64,000 nucleotides of DNA, taken from Erythrocercus mccallii (taxonomy: Eukaryota > Chordata > Aves > Passeriformes > Dicruridae). The stretch is from positions 480,294-544,293 of the forward strand of contig VZRG01000369.1 in assembly GCA_013397435.1 (NCBI GenBank), given 5' to 3'. The notes under the pieces were generated by a model. The model searched no databases, had not been told where the DNA came from, and worked only from the letters and a program-made list of their open reading frames with translations. The position numbers and the translations under genes are program-made. Every line of letters begins with the position of its first letter. Position 1 is the stretch's first letter. Positions 35,033-48,400 of this stretch are shown here, in pieces.

Positions 35033-38000
35033 AGGCATAGGTAGGTGACAGTGATCTTGACCTCCACGGTCAGGTGTTTTGGGATGTAATGAAATACTCC
35101 TCAAACACTCCATTTGTGCTCTCTGGTTGATAGCATTGTTACTTGTAGAAAAGGGTACTACACGGTGACAGTAAAGGTGGTCCAGACTGGCCCTTAATTA
35201 ATTTTATTTTCAAAATCTATATTAGTGACTGTCGTGAGGGCACCTGGGCACTGTACATCAATACAACAATCAATTTAAAAAATGGGTAGACCAGAACTCT
35301 GTGTTCACTAACAAAACTCCTGTTCTCCGTTATGACTAAAGGTCAGTCCAAGGCTGGCCAAGCAGGCAGGACTCGCATTCCTGCGCCTTGGCACTCGCCA
35401 GGCGCGGCTCTGGCGGAACACCACTGGCAGCAGCTTCCAGATGCCCGTGGCCCCTGCAGAGGGAGAGTGGCTGGCTGATGGCCGGTGTCTTATTAACCCC
35501 CTGCAGGTCTCAAGTTGGTTTTGGGACTGAAGGAAAAGGTGGGGAAATACCAACCCCAGTTAAAAGTGTCACTTTGCCAGTTGCCGGCACTCCACTGATG
35601 TGCAGGCAACAGGGACTTGGTGGAGCTGTGCTGCTGGAATAGAGGGGAGGAAAAAAGAGACCTTCTTCTGGAGAACAGGCTAGAGATCTCTTAACTGAAG
35701 AAACTTTATTGATGACAAATGTTGCATTATGCAAGCTTAGCAAATTCTCTAGGAATGTAATGCTTCCCAGTTTTTTCTTAACATATGTTAATATTTTATG
35801 ATACCTGTGCATTAAGGGGCAGTTCTTACAATGTTTAGGTCAGTTTGAGCTGCTAAATTACCTTTGTGGACTTTTAAAAAAACACTATCGGTCACTGAAA
35901 ATTATCTAAATTCCCAATCTCACTTAACACACTGAAGATATAAAATCAGATTTTTTTCTGTTTTTCATGTATTAAGTGAGCATGTGTAATTAAATTAAAT
36001 GCTGATGCAAAGCTGCACTTTATTTATTTCTATTAGCACATTTGGGGCAAAAATGCCGCTTTAATACATATCTAATTGTGCAAGCAGCACTGAAACTTGG
36101 AGTTCCTGGACACTGGTCTAATTTTTTGAATGTGAAATGATAATATATTTTCATGTCTTGAAATCCAATTGAACTCAAGCTGAGCTTAAAAATCCAAGAT
36201 ATAATTCGGGAGAATTCAGTCCCATCTGGCTGCTGGGTAGCAGGTGTGCAGTGTGTGTTTGAGGGAGGGAGGTGATTGCAGGGAGTGAAACATTTCTCTT
36301 TTCCTGTAAAGCTTTAATTCGAGTTTAATGCTGTGGTCTGAAGCTCTCTGCAGTCTAAGTTCTTATGTAATTACCTGCATCTATTGTTGGTCTCCATTTC
36401 TAGAAAACATAATGGTGATGGTGAATGGCAGAAGCAAGTAAATGTCCAGCATTATGAAGAAATATGGTTTCTAATTCTGAAAGTTTGGATTTATTTTCTG
36501 TTACACCCAAGTCCCTTGTATGGGAGAGAGTGTTTTTACAAATTGATACAGATGTGATCCTTGAAGACCAAATGAGAAAGGTTTCATTGCAGTGTTCAGG
36601 ATCAAGGTCTTTTGAGTATTTTTACGTGTTCCCACAGCAGCACAGAGAACATTTGTGTTACGTATATTTTTATGAAAGAAAAAAACCCCATATTATGCAA
36701 TTTCTGTTCTCATCCCATAATAGATAGGTCCTACATTTTTTATTACTGCAGTTATAATGAAGGAGGGTTTTTTAATCTTTAAATTATTTTAGCAATCTAT
36801 TTAATTTATTTAATACTTTTTACCTCATAACCTTAAGAAACTTCTCCGAGCCTTTCTCATTTTCCTCTTTCTCTTCCCCTTTCTTCATCTTTGATCAGAT
36901 ACTGCCAGTCAACCTCCACCTCTGCCTGGGAACTTTTTGCTTGATAGGTTCAAGAATCTGCTTTTCCTTGACTTTTGTTGCTAGCTGTCAAGTCAGCTCC
37001 CTTTCACCCTCCTATCAGCTCTCCCTCTTCTGACTTTTAAGTATTTCCTCTTCTTTTTATTTGTCTCCACTGCTATATAACTTTGTGCTGAACAATCTTC
37101 CAGCACATGAGTTTTTTATGGGAGTTGGCATGCAAAGCACTTCTTACTTAACAAAATAAGCAAACATACTTCTTTTACAGTTATTGAGTTCACATTACTA
37201 CAGTAGATGACACTTTTGCTGCTGTATTTCACAGGTTTTTTTCATGGTGAACTGACTAAAACTGACTTAATTTCTAACGTAGAGTGGAGCTGGTGCTGTG
37301 TTGCCAAGGGAAGTCCATCTGGTTTGACACATGAAATGATAAACATTTCTCTGGACATCCCTGTGAAGTTCTCGCTTTTGTTTGGTTGCTTTATGAAGTT
37401 AAATGGAAGAGGTCACCCCCTTTGACAGAGCAAATTCTTTTTTCTAGCAATCGGGCTTTGCAAGAAAACATTTTTTATTAAGCAAGTCATCCATACCACA
37501 CCGTAGGCTGTTTGAGTGTAACAGTATGTTACAGTCTGCAAAGTTAATGCAGTTAATATTCAACTGAACTTTTGGGGGGTTGCTAATCCCTTAGGCGGGC
37601 TTAGCAGAAAGGGCAAACATATTTATAGCACTTTGAATCAGTCTGCAGTGAACAAGTAAGAGTATGTGTTATACCATGCAAATGTTACACAATTTCAGGA
37701 AAGCTCAGTGCATAATCATCTTTTAATAGTATTTAAGTTGATGAAATATCTTGTCTGTAAGCAACAGAATTGTTGGTTCAGTGGACAACAGGTCTGTTAA
37801 AATGAAATTCAGTGAAAGGTCTTGAGATTCTTGTTCTGGTGGTAAGTTCTGAAGGTTCTGAACAGATTTATGGGCTGTCTAATTAGGAGCTAACTGTATT
37901 CTTTAAGCTCTGTCATTTGTATTATTCCCTAATAGGACTTAATTGGACTTTGTGACATATCTGGCTATGACTGAGTGCGGAGTTGTCAGCAGCCTCTTCC

Positions 38001-39455
38001 ATGTAAACCTCGGTCTCCTACTGTCTTTGTAAAAGTAAAAAGATCATTCCTGAGGGATCTTTGCTCCAGAGTGGAAGTATGACACTGGACAGAGTTTGCT
38101 TTGTTTGGAGCTGTGGGCATCCCAGGCAAAAAGAACAAGAATTAAGTTACAAGTTGCAGGCAGTTCATGGAGAAGCTGAAGTGCTCAGGCTGAGAATGTC
38201 CAGCAGTGAGGGTCACATCTCTGTGAGACAGAAAATCTCCATATTTATGCCATGGACAAAACTTGCATTGAGTGCAAAGTACATAGAAAAACACATAAAG
38301 GGTTCTATAATGCTGCCATCCCACCAGGAGCCAGAGAAAAAGGAATTACGAACTTGGATTTTACACACAATTTGATTGTGTAGAATTTTTAGGCAAATAA
38401 AAAAGAGATCTGTGATCTGGCAGTCAACAAAAATTATTTGCACTTTTTAAAAAATTCTATTTTATTTTGAAAGAGATGAATGCAGTTGCTAATAGCTGTA
38501 ATCGGTATGATAAATTTTTAAGGTCAATTTCTGGTGCCCTATCAATGCAGGATATAGGCCTGACAAAGTGTGCATTCTATTCTAAGTAAGATTTTTAATA
38601 TGTTTTACATTTTGGCTATTTTTTCCATTTTTTTTTCTAGATATTAACTATTGGAAAGAGTGACTACAGCATGGAACCTGACTTTAAACGCGGCTTAGGT
38701 GCCTGAATTTATACATGCAGTCAAGTTACTTACTGATTTTCCACCTTACCTGTATCCACTCCTTTCCTTTTTCTTTTGCTCTCTGTGAAGCATACTGGCC
38801 ATTCATAGTCCTTCAGGAAAAAGTCCAGCAAAATAATTGATGTGTCAGAGTTGTTGGAAAAATGGAAATAAGTTGCTAAAGAGTTCCAAATCTCTTTGCT
38901 GTATTTTCAGTTAAAAATAGCATGACTGAGTACCAGAGCAAGTTAAAATTTTGTATTGGTGTTATTTATATCTGAAGTACCTGAAAATAACTAGTTTGTT
39001 ATGTATAAAATTTGAAATTCCAGAATATATTAAAACATTAGCTCAAAGGTCAAAAGCCTCTCCCAAGGAAGGAAGGAAATCAGAGGGGAATTTAGGCTGA
39101 TCTGGTTAGTTCTGTAATGGTTGCACAGGGATGATGTGGCTTCCTTCGGTTACCCATCCTGAATGTCCCCAGCTCATCATTGGATCAGCTTCCATGCAAA
39201 TCCTAGCAGGATTCAACCTTAAGCCTTGACCTTGATAACATGATCTCATAGCATTTCTGTCATTGTACTGAGCAGTAAGTGCAGGGGTCCATTGCAAAGG
39301 CCTGACTTCACAGCGTGTGTCCTGGTGGAGGTCTGCTGGATCTTAGCTACACATCCTGCAACCATCTTGGAGCTTAGAAATGGATTAAACTATCTGCAGT
39401 TTTATTGTGAAAACAGAGTTAACAGTCTGGTGATGTTAACTGTGCTAAAAGCTAG

Positions 39456-39457
<2 letters not shown>

Positions 39458-39487
<30 letters not shown>
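39458..39487. repeat. (GT)15 microsatellite
   Basis: Fifteen uninterrupted GT units form a likely polymorphic marker. The small frame running through it ends in a Cys-Val repeat and is an artefact. Confidence 0.97.
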
Positions 39488-39491
<4 letters not shown>

Positions 39492-42400
39492 GTGCTGAAC
39501 TCTATACATTTATGAGCTCTTTTTATAGTGCCAGTTCCCAGCAGCATTCCCAGGAGCAGTCCAGCTCCAATCAGGATTGGTATGCCATTGTGTGAGGTGT
39601 TGTTCTAATTCACGTGTAAATGTGGAGTGGTTGCTGCCCTGAGGATATTACAGTGAAATTACAAACAGGATGAAGAATAGGAGGAGGTGTGGAGGAGAAG
39701 GAGGGTGGCTGCACAAGGTGCACTTGTCTGGTCAGGGTTGTGGTATGTGCAGCCTGATACCAAGTGATGAGCATTTCATTTATTTATAAGTCTGTTGCCT
39801 TCAAAACAATTAGCCTCTTTGTCTTTTGTTTGTGTCTTAGTTATTTAAGGCAAGATGTAGAGTACGGAATTAATCGTTCCCAAGATCCTCCTGCTCTGTC
39901 TCTAGCAATGACCAACTCCAGGCACCTCAAGTGCAGTTGTAAGAGCCTCACAATGGGTAGACTTGGGATAATCTTCTCTCTACACGTTCTCATCCTAATC
40001 TTCCATTATTAGGGATTAATTTAAGCTTTGAAACATGAGATTTAAAAAATTACTATATTTGTTTTTCCCCCTCCTCCACTGTCAACCTTGTTTAAAATAT
40101 GAAATATCCTCCCAAGCCTGTCATCTGAGCTGTTCTCAGGGTAATCCTACCTGCTCCTTAGTGTGTGGGCCAAACCTGCAGCTTGAGAGCTACCGTGGTG
40201 GTTTGCTTCCTCTGGTGCCAGAAGGCACTGGTAGATCCTTTTCCCCGGGGAGGTGGTTGAAAGCAGAAGCATGTTGAGCAGTTATGGCCTGGGTGTTCCC
40301 ATGTCACCATATGTCAAAGCTGTGATGATGCAGCTGGATCTCTCCCCTTTCTTTTAATATTTTAGTGGCTAATTTGCAGTAAAGCAGAATAGGAAATAAC
40401 CATAAATAAATCTGGGAACCTTTGTATTAATTTCTTTTGCTAGCTGTGTACATACGAGCAGCTTGCCATTTGCATATGTGAATCTTGTCATAACAATTTT
40501 GGGAAGTGATTTGTTAATAATCAAGTTCTCAGAACAGCTCTAAATCAGTAATTGATGTAGGTCTGGATAAAGCAAGCCTTCCGCCTGTGTGTTTTGTGGA
40601 GCATTTTTGGCAAGTTTCAAGCTAGTGTGAAAACTAGCCATCAGAATAAAATTTAGGACAGCTGGGATGCTTTGCAGTGAAGACTTTTGGCTCCACAGTT
40701 CAAATAATCACAATAGCAGCTCAATTTAGCCTTTGGCTGGGTAGGTTTGGCAGGGCACAATGAAAAATAATTATTTCATGGCCTGCTTATTTGTCCCTTA
40801 ACAAATAAACTCTCTGACCTATGCAGGCTTATGTAAATATGCTGCCGTATGTGGGGTTGTAGAACACTGTCATGTCCCCATTTGGAAATATGTTTTATTT
40901 GCCCTCACGTTACAAACTTTTTTTAGAGTTCTGTTTTGGAAGCAAAGAAAGGGATAGGATATATCAGATAGTGGAGCCCAGACAGCCAGGCACAGAGTCT
41001 GAAAAGCCATCTAACAGTCTTTTTTTCTGAAAACACATCCATTAGTATGCAGTGTTTTCACTGCTGTAATAATAAGAGCAATCATGATACGAGCAAGTCC
41101 GTCTCTTCGCAGCCTTCCCACGCGGGATGGAGAATGACAGCTCCTAAAGCATTTGGATATTTGCCTGAATGTGTGCTGCTTAGCTAACAGCAGTTCAACT
41201 TGCTCTCCATCTTATGGCTTCCTGGATATCCTTCTCAATTTTTTCAGTGACAGCTTAAAATGTGAGATGTGGAGGGGGGAGATAAAAGCTTAGCAAAAGG
41301 CTTTTTGTGTGTGTATTTAAGGGGAAGTTTTATTACACTTGATGATGGAGGAATGTGCCACACTATTTTCTGTTCCCACCATTTTAGTATTGCCACTTTC
41401 TGTTGTAGTTGCTGCAGCCAACCCATAGCATTGCCTTTCTGCTTCCCCTCCTCTGGAGGAGGGAAAATACACAGAAGAATATGTATCAATGGTTTTGTCT
41501 TCTGGCACCACCATTTTGGTTGTGCAGCAGTAAAAGAAAGCCTTTTCCCCAAAGAGCTGTAAGATCTCTCTAGGACATCTGCCGTTGCACACTCATGCAC
41601 AGACACACGCACACTTGCACAGGCTTTCGTTGAGGTGGCTATGATCTGTTTGTAATAGTGGCACTTCTTCTCAAAGTGTCATTTAAAAAAACATCAGCAG
41701 TCATGTCATGCATCGGGATGAATTTCTAAATGTAAATGAGATTCTCTCAGTAATTTATTTACATTTGTTTTCAGCACAACAAATGAGACATCACGTAGCT
41801 TCATAATTTCCCATGACCGAGTCACCAGCATGAGGTGTGTAATTTACCCTGATTTAAGATGCTTATCTAGAGGTTCTTGCAACAATACCTGGTGGGCTTT
41901 TTTATACTACTTTTGCTGGCTTTTAACCCATCTACTTCACCTCTTTCTCTGTATTTTCAGTTAAAAAGAAGTATAAATGTGTCTACTTCTTGAGGCCTTT
42001 TTTCAGTAGAGCTGAGAGGGATGGCTTTGCTGCCTTTGTTTAGTATGTTATTTTCCCTGCCATTCCCTTCTCATTTGGTAAAAATTATCAAGGGTTTCCA
42101 GAATGTATCTCCATTTACATTATGATGATGCAGGAAAGCAATGCTGATTGTGGACATTTCTGATGGAAAAATGTTTGTCCAGAAATGAAACAGTGCAGTG
42201 GGAAGCATCCTGCAGTCATTTGTTCTCCCCTCTTCTCAGCTGAAATACTAAATCTTAGGCCTGTTCTTGTCTCTAATACTGACTTTAAGTTTCTGATCTG
42301 CCTGTAGCTGGAGTGATACTTTGCTTGAGATGGGATGTGAACGCCAATTTTTAAATTATGTGGACACAGTCATGTACTAAAAAACTCATTAATTTTAAGC

Positions 42401-44162
42401 CTGTAGTTGGACCATTTAGATGTCTAACTACTTGTTTAAGTATTTCAGGTAGGTAGATGATTAAAGGTGCAATGTACCATGCATACAATTTTGTACCTCT
42501 TATCTTGCAGACCTGGTTACAGCTTGAGTAAAAATCAGGGCAATGGCTTTTGCTATTTTACAGGTTATCAGCACAGGAGAACTGAGATACTTTAGTGAAA
42601 GTTACTGGTAAGTCCAAAAATGGTACAAAATATTGTAGTTTGGGATGTTGCAGGGCAAAAAATACTGCACATCTTCATGAAGATCTGCAGGATTAACCCT
42701 TTACTGGTTATCTTTTCCTCGCAGGGTGGAAGCATGACATCTCTTTGTGTTAATTCCCAAAGCAAAAATCAGTGTCTTCCTTTAAAATGAATAAGCATAT
42801 TCCAAAAAAATAATAGATTTGGACTGGTTTTTAATGTGCATTGTACATACTAGGTCCCAGTTGATTTAATTTTGGCCTTCTGGCCATTTCCTTAACATTG
42901 CATGGGTCTAGCACCAAATTATGCTGATTGCCTGTCTATCACCAAATTATTTACAGAACTGCAGTTAAATTATAGAAATCTTCCAGACAAGCAGTGCTCT
43001 GGGCAAATTATTTCATCAAAGTTATTTTCCATGGTATACTTAAGCAAAAGCTTACAGGAGCAACATTAATCTTTTTTTGGTATGTGATTACGCAGACATG
43101 GTAACAGCCCCCTTTTTAGAAATAGCTTCCTACCTGGGAAAACAGAAGAAAATCATGATATGAGGATTAGTTCTTTCTGTGCTGTCCTTGGTTTGAAGCA
43201 AAAGTTTTATGTCAGAGAAACACAGGACTGGGGTCAGCAGTAGGATGGCCATGTCTGCACACTGTCAGCTCCTTCCAGGTCTTGGGAAATTTTCTTTCTG
43301 TAGACTTTTAACTGCACACTTCTCTGAATTTGTAAAATCAGGTAGTGCAGAAGCAGGTCAGCTGGCTGTACTAGCTCTCCATCACATCCAGGCCCAGTGG
43401 TCACTGCCCACTTTTCCAGAGAAGAACACTTCTGTATCTGAAGGCAGTATAGGCATTTTCTGCATTACCCCCATCTAGCAAGATCTGAGCTGCTGTATGA
43501 TTATGAAACATAGAAAGAAAATATCAATCTTAAAAGCAGCCCTAACTCCCTATTGTAATTGGCATCTTTTCAGACTCTGTTCTAGAATTTAGAAATATAG
43601 TCGGGTAGAACGTCTATATTTGGGTTTATATGTAATGGTCATACCTACTGGTTCACTTGGAAAAATGTTGGCGTAGATCACTATTTAAGGACCTTGGATG
43701 CAGTGTTTATGTTTAGCTTGGTGGTTTTTATCACTGCATATTTTTTTAGTATTCCATGTTGCCATGTTTGCACCGTGAGACAAGAATGCCTTCCCAGCCT
43801 CTGCGCGGTTGTGTGCTTTTTGTTGAACGAATACAGAAATTCAGGTTTTAAACTGACTCCCATGAATAAATTCTTCTGGGAAAACAGGTGCTAAAAATCT
43901 GTATTTTCAGACCTCTCTCTGCCCGCATACTAGGATAAGACTCAGCCATGTGTAGATGGCAGACTGGAATGGGACCTCTGTGCTCAGAGCCCAGATGTGG
44001 AAAACCTTACATGTGTGAGGAAGGGTGGCAGACTCAGGAACTTTAGCACGAGAGCTGAAGGTTTTTGCAATCTGAACATCTGATGTAACCTGATTTCTCT
44101 CTGGGTGTTACATAGGGCCACTCCTGGGGAACCCCCCCTGGCAGCTCACTGAGGGGGACTCA
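39488..44162. other. Non-coding block, no gene recognised
   Basis: The block includes motif-dense stretches suspected of regulatory function at 40359-40925 and 41690-41840 (see findings). Overlapping frames on both strands at 41244-41612 (up to 122 codons) have no recognisable domain. Confidence 0.5.
40359..40925. promoter_or_regulatory. Candidate conserved regulatory element
   Basis: The segment is AT-rich but non-repetitive and dense in homeobox-like TAAT cores. It contains a perfect octamer ATTTGCAT at 40468-40475 and a SOX-like AACAATTT shortly after, then a run of TAATTATTTCATGG and TTTGGCTGGGTAGG type words. This texture is typical of deeply conserved non-coding elements near developmental genes. 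It is inferred from motif content only. Confidence 0.25.
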
Positions 44163-44191
44163 GAGGCAGCTGAGAGGCAGCTGAGAGCTGA
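44163..44191. repeat. 11-bp tandem repeat (2.6 copies)
   Basis: The unit GAGGCAGCTGA occurs twice in direct succession (44163-44184) and is followed by a partial GAGCTGA. Confidence 0.9.
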
Positions 44192-44233
44192 CTCTCTAGT
44201 GACTGGGGTTTCGTGGTGTTGCTCGAGGGTTTG

Positions 44234-44250
44234 TTTATTTATTTATTTAT
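44234..44250. repeat. (TTTA)4 microsatellite
   Basis: Four TTTA units occur in a row. Confidence 0.9.
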
Positions 44251-44910
44251 TGGCAGGACATGAATATATGTGAAAACTGTATCTCCTTTACTTGTGATCC
44301 TCAGCAGATGCACGTCTGATTAAGAGTCCCCTTAATTTAGAAATGCTCATAAAGACAGGAAGATACTTAAAGCTGGCTTTGTCAACAAAATGGAGGAGCT
44401 GTGCTCTCAGGGCCCATTAACAGCACTGCCAAGATGGCCACTGCTGCACAAGTACTGGGAATTGAGCTTCTACAAAACCCTAGAAGCTCCAAATTGTATA
44501 TCTCACCAGTTCTTTACTCCCCCAGTTATAATCCATATCTCACTTATTGCTAGAGTCAACAGTCTAATGGTAACAAAAAATACAACCTTTCATCATCTAT
44601 TGATTTTCAGTCTTTAAAAACTGACAATAAGCTATTTTTTGTCCAATTTCTCAATAAATAGGAACATTTATTGGTTTTTCAGTTTTATTGTACTACATTA
44701 GAATACATTTTACTGCATATAGTGGGTAATGTAGCATCAGGAGAGATGTTTATGTTCAGCAAGTAACTTTTGAAACTGCATAGCTCAACTGACATATGTA
44801 AACAAATTTGTAATACTAGTTTAATTTAGATTACAATGCAGAATACTCAGCTTGGAGCTCATTTTTCTATTTATTCCATTATGATCCTCTAACTAATGGA
44901 AGAGAATTGC

Positions 44911-44995
44911 CATAAAAATAATTACAGTAAAGGTGAACATCTACTTTCTTCTCATAAAAAATAATTACAGTAAAGGTGAACATCTACTTTCTTCT
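44911..44995. repeat. 42-bp near-perfect tandem duplication
   Basis: The unit at 44911-44952 begins CATAAAAATAATTACAGTAA and ends CTACTTTCTTCT. It is repeated at 44953-44995 with a single extra A in the A-run as the only difference. Such identity suggests a recent duplication or an assembly stutter. Confidence 0.97.
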
Positions 44996-45418
44996 CTATC
45001 TGAGGAAGAGGGAGGAATTTTGAGGTATAGTAAGCACCATGATATTGGGGTTTATTTCCTAGAAATCCACGCCTGACAGTGTTGTATATGTTGGGCAAGT
45101 CATAAATTCTGTGTGATACTGTGTCAAACGACACAGCACAAACATCGTCTTTCTCAGTGACCTCAGTTACCTTCTCTCCTCTTGAAAAAAAAAGACAAAT
45201 TGGGATGTGATTTAGCCGTGGCAGAACTTGAGATGTAGATCCCAAGTTGCCTCCCCACTGCCACCTGCCTTCACAGCACAAGATCACCTGGAAGGCTTTT
45301 TTCCTCTCCATAACCTCTCAGGAAACACTGAAGATCAACAGTTGCCTCTTGCTTACTCTTGTGGTGATAAATGGCAATTTGATGGTATTTTTATCTCTGC
45401 CATAAAAGCAGTTTAAGC

Positions 45419-45448
45419 TTTTTTTTCTTTTCTTTTTTTTTTTTTTTT
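45419..45448. repeat. Poly-T / T-C tract
   Basis: Nearly uninterrupted T with a few C covers about 30 bases. It could be a decayed A-tail on the minus strand, but no recognisable retrocopy is attached. Confidence 0.9.
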
Positions 45449-48400
45449 AATTAAGAAGCAGTTAATCTCTCTTCTGGTGACACTCAGTCCTACATCCGAA
45501 AGCAGTAAGCTCTTAGATGTTTCCATTCTAGCACCAAAAAACCTGAGGTGGAGGTGCCTCCACTGAGGTGAGGATGTACAAAACAACTTCCGCTTTAAAG
45601 CAGCTGGGCCACCGTGACGCCAGCACTGGCTTTTGCTGACCCAAGTGGTTCTCTGGCTTCAAGGCTATCAAAGAGACCATCCTGGCAGGCTTCTCAGGTG
45701 AAAACATTCACTTAGATGATGAAACATTTTCCTGAACACTCTGAACAGAGAGACATTCTGGCTTATGTTTCATAACCCTTTCACAGTAAGCAAAGAGGGA
45801 ACCATTTGGGCAAAACTTTTCCTTTTGAGTGTATTAGATGTGATTCTCTGAGGCACAGGCCCTTTCTCATAAGCTGCTGTGGATGTTGCTGTCTTCTTTG
45901 TCTCACAGGATCTGATGTACAAGGAGTTAATAGATATCCAGTGACCAAGACCATTTATATTTCTCTTTATATACAGAAGTGAAGTGGAGCATGTAAAATT
46001 GGAAAGCAGAACCAAACCTGAAATTCTCTAACTTTATGACTAGTGTGTGTGTTATTTTCTCATGATCTTTAATTACATTCTGTTCTGGGGAGAATGCTAA
46101 TCTGGTGCACCAACTGAGGGAAAAACAAACTCTTTTACAGCAGGAGTCTAGATGACAGCACACAGCAAATGCAAAATCTGACATTCATATGAAAGTGAGC
46201 TAAGCAAGAGCATAGAAGAGAGGCAAAATGACTGCAGCAAGAGGAATGCAAGTGGTTTAAGGGAACCATGGTTTCTCTATTTATTAAAATAGCACATCCG
46301 ACCTTTAAGGTGTTGCTGATACAATGTAGGTTTTGTAGAGCAGCACCAAGAGAGATGGCTGTCATAAAGGGAGTGTGTGATTGGATTCAGGTTCATGAGA
46401 AGCTAGGTTTAGAAGAGTATTGCCCTTCCCTCTTTGAACATATAATATAGTGAGGCCTGTCTCATTGCACTGAATGGAAAGATGCTATTTTCAGGACTGC
46501 TGTTTGCTGTGCTTGCTAATGAATTTCCAAGGGGTGTTTGAGCCTTGGATATTGACTGTAGAGATGCTTGCAGTCAGTTGGAAGAGATGTGACTGAACAT
46601 GAAGCTTAGTTCTGTGTGCATACAATCCTGCTCTCTGTGATTTTCCCTCAAGTTATATATTCAATATCACTCTGCAATCATAAATAATTTGTAGAAGTCC
46701 AGCTGTGGCTTAAGGCTTCTCTACAAACAGCATCCAAGGTGCAAAGTCACATGATACCTTTTTCCTTCTTTCACTGGCTAATAGCCTTTAAAAACCTATT
46801 CCCACTTCCAGTCTAAGCATTAAAACCAACAAACTGGGTGCATGCTTTTGCTGGGGTACAGCACAAATGGTCTCTGATCCGTTTCTTGGTCCTGATGTCT
46901 TCTTCATCGCCTTGGCTGTGAGCTGGGTCACAGCATGCTGATGTTCTCTCCTGCACCACAGGGGCTGAGTTTCTGTGTAGAAGTAAATGTCTTTGCTATG
47001 TCACTTACTATTTATTTGGGTAAGGGATGAGCAGACTGTTTAAAAACCACATTCCCAGGGTTGTCCTAGTGTCATGTTTGAAAGGCAATGGAGAGTCTGA
47101 CTTAAAGGTATCCTTTGTAAATAAAGGTTTAGGAACAGGTCAACAGAACCTTGAGTCTTTCCCCTCACATTCATTAGCCTACTATTCAAATGTCAGTGGA
47201 TTTTTTTGTCTTGGTGGATAGCCATGTTCATTATTGTGTGGGAGGAGAACCTGGGGAAGCTATGATGTATGTCAGTTTAACACCTTTGAGTGGCATGTGA
47301 GGGCATGTGTCCTGCTCCCCAGCACTGGTAACCCATGAATAATCATGGAGCCAACAGGGCAGTATGTCTTATACCTCTCTGCATCAGCTGTGACTGGCGA
47401 GGATCCCTGGGGTGAGATCAAGGCTAAAATGGACTCTTGTGTGCTTGGATGTGTTGATTATGAGCAGATCATCACTCAACACCCATATTGTTATCACATT
47501 CTGGGCAGTTTACCACTGCCCCCAGTAACAGTTGTAGCAGTGAGCTTTAATCTACATTCCAATTTTAAATTTACCTTCTATGTGAACCCCTACAAAAAAA
47601 GTTAAATTGTGCTTTGAAATAGAAAATAAGTGAAAGGTGGAATGAGTGGTTGTAGCATAATCAAGATGCTTTTTTTCTCTTTGGTAGATGCTAGGAAGGA
47701 ACAGGAACATACTGTGACTCCTCTCCTCTTGCTCATTGTTTTCTGATCCGGCCCGTTACATATACAGTGGTCCTAACACCTTCAACTATTTCCTACCAGC
47801 TCTGTCACCCAGAAGCCAGATTTCACTCCCATACCTTTTAGCAGTGCTGTGGCTCAGGGCATTCCCTTGGGACATACATCCTCTGCACTTGCTACTTCTT
47901 AGTACTCTCTGCTGGAGGAAGCACACTGCACTTGCCATCCAAGCCCAGTGTCACACTTAAGCTGTATAAAGGCCACTTGACATAATTTACATTTTTCATT
48001 AGCCTTCTAAAGGAGTTTCTCAAAAGGTGCAGTGGCTTTCTTAGCTTTTGAACTCCTTTGGAAGATTGTAATAATTTTGGACCACTAGTCTACCGATGGC
48101 CTTATAATTGTTATGCAAAACATTGTCCAAACATAACATAACTAATTGCACAATTAAGATTTCTTTCTCCTCGTCATCCTATTCATCATAGTCCCCATTC
48201 ACACCTATAGTCAGGATCTGGCATTAACAAAGGCTTTATTTGTCACATGAATACATTCCTTTTGTAGTGAAAATGCCTTTCGTACATCTCTTTGATACTT
48301 AAGGGTCCTGCTTGCTTGTTCAGTAAGCCTGAAAACAGTCTCTAGAAAGCCTTGTAGAGTACATCCCTTTTTCAGATGTTTAATAGGAATGTAATGCAGT

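Larger units (their letters stand above)
34145..39457. other. Non-coding block with scattered GC-richer patches, no gene recognised
   Basis: Two GC-richer patches lie at about 34840-34925 and 35370-35500. A pyrimidine-rich tract lies at about 36845-36895. A strong acceptor-like sequence (T-rich ending CTAG) ends at 38640 but no recognisable exon follows. Frames (up to 104 codons) have no recognisable domains. Confidence 0.5.
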
